The position numbers and the translations under genes are program-made. Shown piece after piece: positions 1 to 4,154 of a stretch of DNA of 7,505 bases. Each line of letters opens with the position of its first letter. The stretch's first letter is position 1. This DNA is from DATMER01 sp036266195 (lineage in GTDB: Bacteria > Acidobacteriota > Thermoanaerobaculia > Multivoradales > UBA5704). The notes beneath the pieces were generated by a model. That model worked only from the letters and a program-made list of their open reading frames with translations, was not told where the DNA came from and did no database searches. The stretch is from positions 1 through 7,505 of the forward strand of contig DATANP010000202.1 in the NCBI GenBank assembly GCA_036266195.1, written 5' to 3'.

Positions 1-577
1 TGCGGCCGAGCGCGCCTCCGGGATGGTGCATCGCGAAGTCGTCGGTCGCGAACCCGCGCACGTCGAGGAGCGCCATCGCGAGCGCGTCGCCCAGCGCGAG
101 CGTGGCCGTGGTCGAAGCCGTGGGGGCCAGGTTCAGCGGGCAGGCCTCGCGGTCGATCGCCACCGGCAGGTGGACGTCCGAATGGCTGGCGAGCGGCGAG
201 GCGGCGTTGCCGGTGATGGAGATCAGCGGCACGCCGAGGCGCTTGAGGGTCGCGACCAGCTTGAGCAGCTCCTCGGTGGTGCCCGAGTAGGAGGCGGCGA
301 GGACCACGTCGCCGGCCACGATCATCCCGAGGTCGCCGTGGACCGCCTCGGCCGGGTGGAGGAAGAGCGACGGCGTGCCGGTCGAGGAGAGGGTCGCCGC
401 GATCTTCTTCATGACGATCCCGCTCTTGCCCATGCCGGTGCAGACCACCCGGCCGGCGCAAGACCGGAGCAGCTCCACGGCGCGGTCGAAGCGCTCGTCG
501 AGCTGCGGGATCACACCGCGGACCGCCGCGGCCTCGGTCTCCAGGACCTCGACGGCGACCTGGCGCGCGGTCCTCAT
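1..577 (-). CDS. kdsD: D-arabinose 5-phosphate isomerase (KdsD/KpsF/GutQ family), C-terminal part missing
   Basis: Interconverts ribulose 5-phosphate and arabinose 5-phosphate, the first committed step of Kdo synthesis, in the cytoplasm. The 192 visible residues cover the SIS sugar-isomerase domain. Seen are GMGKSG (48-53, Lys51), HPAEAVHGDLGM (74-85), SYSGTTEE (96-103, Glu103), Glu144 followed by LAPTASTTATLALGDALA, and HHPGGALGR at the edge (His185). By motif alignment Lys51, Glu103, Glu144 and His185 match catalytic positions Lys59, Glu111, Glu152 and His193 of E. coli KdsD, so the visible half looks active. The family has about 320-330 residues; the missing part should be the two CBS domains beyond the left edge. 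The ATG at 577 shares an ATGA overlap with the kdsA stop (TGA 576-574), which fixes the start and indicates translational coupling. Last gene of the leftward operon that can be seen. Confidence 0.95.
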   Translation of the reverse strand, partial: MRTARQVAVEVLETEAAAVRGVIPQLDERFDRAVELLRSCAGRVVCTGMGKSGIVMKKIAATLSSTGTPSLFLHPAEAVHGDLGMIVAGDVVLAASYSGTTEELLKLVATLKRLGVPLISITGNAASPLASHSDVHLPVAIDREACPLNLAPTASTTATLALGDALAMALLDVRGFATDDFAMHHPGGALGR

Positions 578-1404
578 CCTGACACCAGGGTCCGCCGGAT
601 GGCGATCAGCGAGCGGAGCAGCGCCTCGGCGCGCTCGGGCGGAAGCTGGACGGCCTTGTCGGAGAGCGCGCGGTCGGGCTCCGGGTGGACCTCCAGGAAC
701 AGGCCGTCGGCGCCCGCGGCCACGGCCGCCCGGGCCAGAGGCTCGGCGAAACGGCGCGCGCCTCCACTCTCGGTCCCGGCTTCTCCGGGGAGCTGGAGCG
801 AGTGGGTCACGTCGTAGATCACCGGGATGCCGTCGTCCTGCATCATGGCGAAGCTGCGCATGTCCACGACCAGGTTGTGGTACCCGAAGGAGGCGCCGCG
901 CTCGGTGACCGTCACCCGGTCGTTGCCCGCCTTGCGGGCCTTTTCCACAATCTTCAGCATGTTGTCCGGAGCCATGAACTGGCCCTTCTTGATGTTGACC
1001 GCCCGGCCGGTTTCGGCCGCGGCCACCACGAGATCGGTCTGGCGGCAGAGGAAGGCCGGGATCTGGAGCACGTCGCAGACCTCGGCCGCCGGGCCGCACT
1101 GGCTCACCTCGTGGACGTCGGTCAGCACCGGCAGGCCGGTCTCTTCCTTGACCATCCGCAGGATCGGCAGACCCTTTTCAAGGCCAGGGCCGCGCTCGGT
1201 GTCGATCGAGCTGCGATTCGCCTTGTCGAACGACGACTTGAAGACCAGGGAGAGGCCGAGGCGCTCCGCCATGGCCGCCAGGATGTGGGCGGTCTCCAGC
1301 GTGCGCTCCTCGCTTTCGATCATGCAGGGGCCCGCGATGACAGGCAGGTCCCCATCCCCGCCGACCAGAATGCCGGGGGCCAGCTCGACGATCGGACCCC
1401 TCAC
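574..1404 (-). CDS. kdsA: 3-deoxy-8-phosphooctulonate (Kdo-8-phosphate) synthase, metal-dependent type
   Basis: Condenses phosphoenolpyruvate with arabinose 5-phosphate to Kdo 8-phosphate. The 276 residues match the family's usual length. Motifs in order: AGPCMIES (24-31), FKSSFDKANRSS (55-66), TDVHE (95-99), DVLQIPAFLCRQTDL (111-125), NIKKGQFMAP (137-146), TERGASFGYHNLVVDMRS (167-184), THSLQLPG (200-207) and FLEVHPEPDRALSD (236-249). Cys27, His201, Glu238 and Asp249 correspond to the four metal ligands of metal-dependent KdsA (Aquifex type); metal-independent enzymes have Asn at the Cys position. The loop after Asp249 reads SDKAVQ rather than the usual CDGP or SDGPN. The start is GTG 1404: no in-frame ATG lies before the conserved core, and the GTG together with its purine-rich ribosome site lies inside a palindromic repeat. 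The stop overlaps the kdsD ATG. Operon gene, downstream of pyrG. Confidence 0.96.
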   Translation of the reverse strand: MRGPIVELAPGILVGGDGDLPVIAGPCMIESEERTLETAHILAAMAERLGLSLVFKSSFDKANRSSIDTERGPGLEKGLPILRMVKEETGLPVLTDVHEVSQCGPAAEVCDVLQIPAFLCRQTDLVVAAAETGRAVNIKKGQFMAPDNMLKIVEKARKAGNDRVTVTERGASFGYHNLVVDMRSFAMMQDDGIPVIYDVTHSLQLPGEAGTESGGARRFAEPLARAAVAAGADGLFLEVHPEPDRALSDKAVQLPPERAEALLRSLIAIRRTLVSG

Positions 1405-1537
1405 CCCCTGGCCCCCTCTCCCATCCCCTCCCGTCCCCCGGGAGAGGGGGGACGCAGGCCGGCAGTCGTAATGGACAGGTTCCCCCTCTCCCGGTCGGGT
1501 GGGAGTGCGGTGGGAGAGGGGCTCAGGGGGTGAGGGG
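1397..1537. repeat. GC-rich palindromic repeat, copy 1, between pyrG and kdsA
   Basis: A 141-base element with inverted ends. Positions 1397-1422 and 1512-1537 match at 24 of 26 bases as inverted repeats, starting CCCCTCACCCCCTG. Inside are two hairpins: CCCCCTCTCCC 1412-1422 pairs exactly with 1440-1450, and CCCCTCTCCC 1483-1492 pairs with 1512-1521. The interior 1451-1475 is unlike copy 2, but CAGGTTCCCCCTCTCCCGG (1476-1494) recurs exactly at 6451-6469. Judged by that asymmetric block, both copies lie in the same orientation on the plus strand although the genes around them run in opposite directions. It overlaps the first codons of kdsA and ends 3 bases before the pyrG stop. Palindromes of this general look are known from many GC-rich genomes; whether this exact form is catalogued cannot be told here. 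Confidence 0.9.
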
Positions 1538-1541
1538 CCAT
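1401..1541 (-). other. Short open frame spanning repeat copy 1 (46 codons), bridging pyrG and kdsA
   Basis: The ATG at 1541-1539 shares its A with the pyrG stop (TGATG), stays open across the whole repeat, and stops at TGA 1403-1401, which overlaps the kdsA GTG as GTGA. The peptide begins MAPHPLSPSP, ends EGARG, and is Pro/Arg/Gly-rich with no recognisable domain. GC-rich palindromes of this type are often open by composition alone, so a functional protein is unlikely. The more plausible role is to carry ribosomes from pyrG to kdsA. The matching frame in copy 2 has the same geometry. Confidence 0.3.
1412..1419 (-). promoter_or_regulatory. Repeat-borne ribosome binding site of kdsA
   Basis: Read on the minus strand, AGAGGGGG stands 7 bases before the kdsA GTG (GAGG core 10 bases before it). 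Both lie inside the inverted end of the palindromic repeat at 1397-1537, so the repeat provides the initiation signal. The same site is the arm of a predicted 11-bp stem with 1440-1450, so folding of the mRNA could hide it. That effect is inferred, not shown. Confidence 0.5.
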
Positions 1542-3229
1542 CAACCCTCCACCCGGATCTCCGAACCGATGCCGGTCGGAACTTCGGTCACCGACGACTC
1601 CACGGTCGCCCGCTCCTTCTCCCGGCGCTGCTGCTCGGCCAGGGCCGCGGCGATGTAGGAGACGAACAGCGGGTGCGGCTCGGTCGGCTTCGACTTGTAC
1701 TCGGGGTGGAACTGGCAGCCGAGGAACCACGGGTGGTCCGTCAGCTCGACCATCTCCACGAACTTGCCGTCAGGCGACAGGCCCGAGATGATCAGGCCGT
1801 GCTCCTTGAGGGTGCCGAGGTATTTCTGGTTCACCTCGTAGCGGTGGCGGTGGCGCTCGCTGATCTCCGGCAGGTTGTTGTAGATGCGGCGCGCGAGCGT
1901 CCCCTCCTGCAGCTTGCAGGGGTAGGCGCCGAGCCGCATGGTGCCGCCCAGCTCCTCGACGCCGAGCAGGTCGCGCAGCTTGTAGATGACGGCGTGCTCG
2001 GTGTCCGAATCGAACTCGGACGAGGTCGCGTCCTTGATGCCGCAGACGTTCCGGGCGAACTCGATCACCATGCACTGCATGCCGAGGCAGATGCCGAAGA
2101 ACGGCACCCGGTGCTCGCGGGCGTAGCGGATGGAGCGGATCTTCCCCTCGGTGCCGCGCTGGCCGAAGCCGATCGGTACGAGGAGCGCGTCCACCTCGAA
2201 CAGCCCGCGCGGCCAGGCGCGGCTCTCCTCCAGCTCCTCGGCGTCGATGTAGACCAGCTCGACCCGGGCATCGTTCGCGATACCGCCGTGGAGCAGCGCT
2301 TCGTTGAGGCTCTTGTAGGCGTCCGGGAACTCGACGTACTTGCCCACGATCCCGACCCGCACGTGATGGTGGGGGTTCTTGATCCGCGCCACGAGGCTCT
2401 CCCAGCGCGAGAGGTCGCGGTCGTAGTGGGGCAGGTTCAGCAGCTCGAGGAGGATGTCGTCCATGCCCTCGCGACAGAACATGAGCGGCACCTCGTAGAT
2501 CGTGGGCACGTCGCGGGCCGCGACCACGGCCCGGGGGTCCACGTTGCAGAACAGGGCGATCTTCTTCTTCATGTCCTCGGGCAGCGCGCGGTCCACGCGG
2601 CAGAGCACGATGTCGGCCGAGATGCCGATCTCGCGCAGCTCGCGGACCGAATGCTGGGTCGGCTTGGTCTTGAGCTCGTCCGCGGCGGCGATGTAGGGCA
2701 CCAGGGTGAGGTGGACGTTGACCGCGTTGCCGCGGCCGACCTCCTGGCGGAACTGGCGGATGGCCTCCAGGAACGGCAGCGACTCGATGTCGCCCACGGT
2801 GCCGCCGATCTCGCAGATGACGACATCATTATCGCCGGCCACCCGGCGCAGCCCTTCCTTGATCTCGTCGGTGATGTGGGGCACCACCTGGACTGTCTTG
2901 CCGAGGTAGTCGCCGCGCCGCTCCTTCTCGATCACCGAGGAGTAGATCTTGCCGGTGGTGTAGTTGTGGCGCTTGCTCGGGACCATGTGGGTGAAGCGCT
3001 CGTAGTGGCCGAGGTCGAGGTCGGTCTCCGCGCCGTCGTCCGTCACGAAGACCTCGCCGTGCTGGTAGGGCGACATGGTCCCCGGATCGACGTTCACGTA
3101 GGGGTCGAACTTGAGCAGGGTGACCTTGAAGCCGCGCGCCTCCAGGATGGCCCCGATGGAGGCGGCGGCCACCCCCTTGCCCAGGGAAGAAACGACCCCG
3201 CCGGTGACGAAGATGTACTTGGTTGCCAT
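1541..3229 (-). CDS. pyrG: CTP synthase, glutamine-hydrolysing
   Basis: Converts UTP to CTP using ATP and glutamine. The 562 residues form the standard two-domain enzyme. The synthetase half shows the P-loop GGVVSSLGKG (10-19), KFDPYVNVDPGTMSPYQHGE (40-59), DDGAETDLDLGHYERF (64-79), TGKIYSSVIEKERRGDYLGK (92-111) and EIGGTVGDIES (140-150). The class I glutaminase half shows VGKYVEFPDAYKS (295-307), GICLGMQ with nucleophile Cys381, RHRYEVN (461-467) and FHPE with His508 and Glu510. The oxyanion-strand loop reads VPIGFGQRG, with Ile353 where the family has VPGGFG. The C-terminal tail after about 535 is polar and probably disordered. ATG 3229 is chosen for the canonical MATKYIFVTGG opening and the ribosome site; longer in-frame extensions run into kdsB. 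Here CTP serves the KdsB reaction of the same operon as well as nucleic acid and lipid synthesis. Confidence 0.98.
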   Translation of the reverse strand: MATKYIFVTGGVVSSLGKGVAAASIGAILEARGFKVTLLKFDPYVNVDPGTMSPYQHGEVFVTDDGAETDLDLGHYERFTHMVPSKRHNYTTGKIYSSVIEKERRGDYLGKTVQVVPHITDEIKEGLRRVAGDNDVVICEIGGTVGDIESLPFLEAIRQFRQEVGRGNAVNVHLTLVPYIAAADELKTKPTQHSVRELREIGISADIVLCRVDRALPEDMKKKIALFCNVDPRAVVAARDVPTIYEVPLMFCREGMDDILLELLNLPHYDRDLSRWESLVARIKNPHHHVRVGIVGKYVEFPDAYKSLNEALLHGGIANDARVELVYIDAEELEESRAWPRGLFEVDALLVPIGFGQRGTEGKIRSIRYAREHRVPFFGICLGMQCMVIEFARNVCGIKDATSSEFDSDTEHAVIYKLRDLLGVEELGGTMRLGAYPCKLQEGTLARRIYNNLPEISERHRHRYEVNQKYLGTLKEHGLIISGLSPDGKFVEMVELTDHPWFLGCQFHPEYKSKPTEPHPLFVSYIAAALAEQQRREKERATVESSVTEVPTGIGSEIRVEG

Positions 3230-3236
3230 GGATGAT

Positions 3237-3242
3237 CTCCTC
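3237..3242 (-). promoter_or_regulatory. Ribosome binding site of pyrG
   Basis: GAGGAG on the minus strand, 7 bases before the ATG at 3229, in the 41-base gap after kdsB. It decides the pyrG start against upstream in-frame extensions. It is the only classical Shine-Dalgarno site in the leftward operon that does not come from a repeat. Confidence 0.85.
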
Positions 3243-3270
3243 GGTTCGGCGATTGATTTCGGTCGGTTCG

Positions 3271-4038
3271 TCAGGCTTGTCCCAGCAAACGCTCGACGCG
3301 CTCCAGGTCTTCCCGGGTGTCCACTCCCGGAGAGGCGCGCTCGGCGCGGAGCACCCGGATGCGCAGGCCGTTCTCCAGGGCGCGGAGCTGCTCCAGCGAT
3401 TCGCTCCGCTCGAGGGGTGTCTGCGGCAGCGACGCGAGGCGGAGCAGGGCCTCGCGCTGGTAGCCGTAGATGCCCAGGTGCTTGAGCGGCGCCGTGCCCC
3501 CCTCCTGTCGCGGGAACGGGATCGCGGACCGGCTGAAGTACAACGCGTACCCGGCCAGGTCGAGCACGACCTTGACCGCGTTCGGGTTCCCCATCTCTTC
3601 CGGTGCCGCATCGGCCGCCAGCGTGACGACCGGATCGCCGGGGTTTTCCGCCAGGTGGAGCGCGATGCGCGACACCGCCTCGGGATCGATCAGCGGCTCG
3701 TCGCCCTGGATGTTGACGACGGCCGAGGCGTTCCACCGGCGGGCGGCGTGCGCGATGCGGTCCGTACCGCTGGCGCACTCGGGCGGGGTCATCTCCCACT
3801 CGCCGCCGAACCCCTCCACGGCCTTCGCGATCCGCTCGTCGTCGGTCAGGACCACGATCCGGTCGAGCCCGCGGGCCCGTGAGACCCGCTCGTACACGTG
3901 CTCGATCATCGGCCGTCCAGCGATCGGCAGCAGGGGCTTGCCCGGCAGCCGGGTGGACGCGTAGCGGGCCGGAATGGCGCCGACGATTCCGTTGAAGGTA
4001 CCCGCGCTGTTCTGGTCGGAGGACGCGGAGGGGTGCAC
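3271..4038 (-). CDS. kdsB: 3-deoxy-manno-octulosonate cytidylyltransferase (CMP-Kdo synthetase)
   Basis: Activates Kdo with CTP to CMP-Kdo, the donor for lipid A glycosylation. The 255 residues are close to the family's 245-250, with about ten extra at the N terminus. Motifs: IPARYASTRLPGKPL (22-36), the nucleotide-binding core of this family; TDDERI (65-70); FGGEWEMT (77-84); SGTDRIA (90-96); NIQGDEPLI (109-117, Asp113 a metal ligand by analogy); YFSRSAIPFPR (167-177); KHLGIYGY (186-193); and PGVDTREDLERV (237-248, Asp240). Position 88 is Cys where many relatives have His before the SGTDR motif. The start is GTG 4038, the only usual start codon ahead of the conserved core. It has no Shine-Dalgarno sequence, and a promoter ends 5 bases upstream, so the mRNA may be leaderless. 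First gene of the leftward operon, 41 bases before pyrG. Confidence 0.97.
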   Translation of the reverse strand: MHPSASSDQNSAGTFNGIVGAIPARYASTRLPGKPLLPIAGRPMIEHVYERVSRARGLDRIVVLTDDERIAKAVEGFGGEWEMTPPECASGTDRIAHAARRWNASAVVNIQGDEPLIDPEAVSRIALHLAENPGDPVVTLAADAAPEEMGNPNAVKVVLDLAGYALYFSRSAIPFPRQEGGTAPLKHLGIYGYQREALLRLASLPQTPLERSESLEQLRALENGLRIRVLRAERASPGVDTREDLERVERLLGQA

Positions 4039-4043
4039 GACCG

Positions 4044-4073
4044 AATCTAGAACGATCGGCCCTGGGGTGTCAA
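4044..4073 (-). promoter_or_regulatory. Sigma70-type promoter of the kdsB-pyrG-kdsA-kdsD operon
   Basis: On the minus strand a perfect -35 box TTGACA (4073-4068) is followed after 18 bases by TAGATT (4049-4044), 4 of 6 against the -10 consensus. Only 5 bases separate the -10 box from the kdsB GTG, so transcription should begin on or next to the start codon. The perfect -35 stands out in this GC-rich background. The start point is inferred from spacing rules. Confidence 0.6.
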
Positions 4074-4081
4074 TTGAGGCT

Positions 4082-4108
4082 CCCTCTCCCCCGGCACGGG
4101 GGAGAGGG
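4082..4108. repeat. Single GC hairpin, reduced relative of the palindromic repeat, in the divergent intergenic region
   Basis: CCCTCTCCCCCG (4082-4093) pairs perfectly with CGGGGGAGAGGG (4097-4108) around a 3-base GCA loop. It is followed by GGGGAGAGGGGG (4111-4122 apart from minor changes), which resembles the outer arm of the full repeats. It lies 8 bases upstream of the kdsB -35 box and about 47 bases before the sulfatase ATG. No T-run follows on either strand, so it is not a classic terminator. It may be a decayed repeat copy. Confidence 0.75.
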
Positions 4109-4135
4109 CTGGGGAGAGGGGGAATGGGATCAAAA

Positions 4136-4144
4136 TGTTATTCT
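4136..4144 (+). promoter_or_regulatory. Possible extended -10 promoter of the sulfatase-fold gene
   Basis: TGTTATTCT has the TGn extension and a hexamer TATTCT that matches the -10 consensus at 4 of 6 positions. There is no recognisable -35 box 16-18 bases upstream. If used, transcription starts about 4 bases before ATG 4155, which would explain why no Shine-Dalgarno sequence precedes that codon. Weak evidence. Confidence 0.25.
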
Positions 4145-4154
4145 TCGCCCCCGC

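Noticed and set aside
1397..1537. The repeats as a CRISPR array or rRNA/tRNA-related structure
   Set aside because: Copies are single and dispersed with no regular spacers, and no tRNA-like or rRNA-like conserved segment is visible.
1499..3235. A 578-codon open frame on the plus strand opposite pyrG
   Set aside because: It is antisense to a fully canonical CTP synthase, is rich in Asp/His/Leu/Val as expected from reverse-frame GC-rich DNA, and has no family motif.
4082..4108. The hairpin as a rho-independent terminator
   Set aside because: No T-run follows on either strand, and it lies between two divergent starts where neither gene ends.
4074..4154. A longer N terminus for the sulfatase-fold gene from TTG 4074
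   Set aside because: It would translate the GC hairpin and put 27 charged residues ahead of a textbook lipoprotein signal peptide that starts exactly at ATG 4155.
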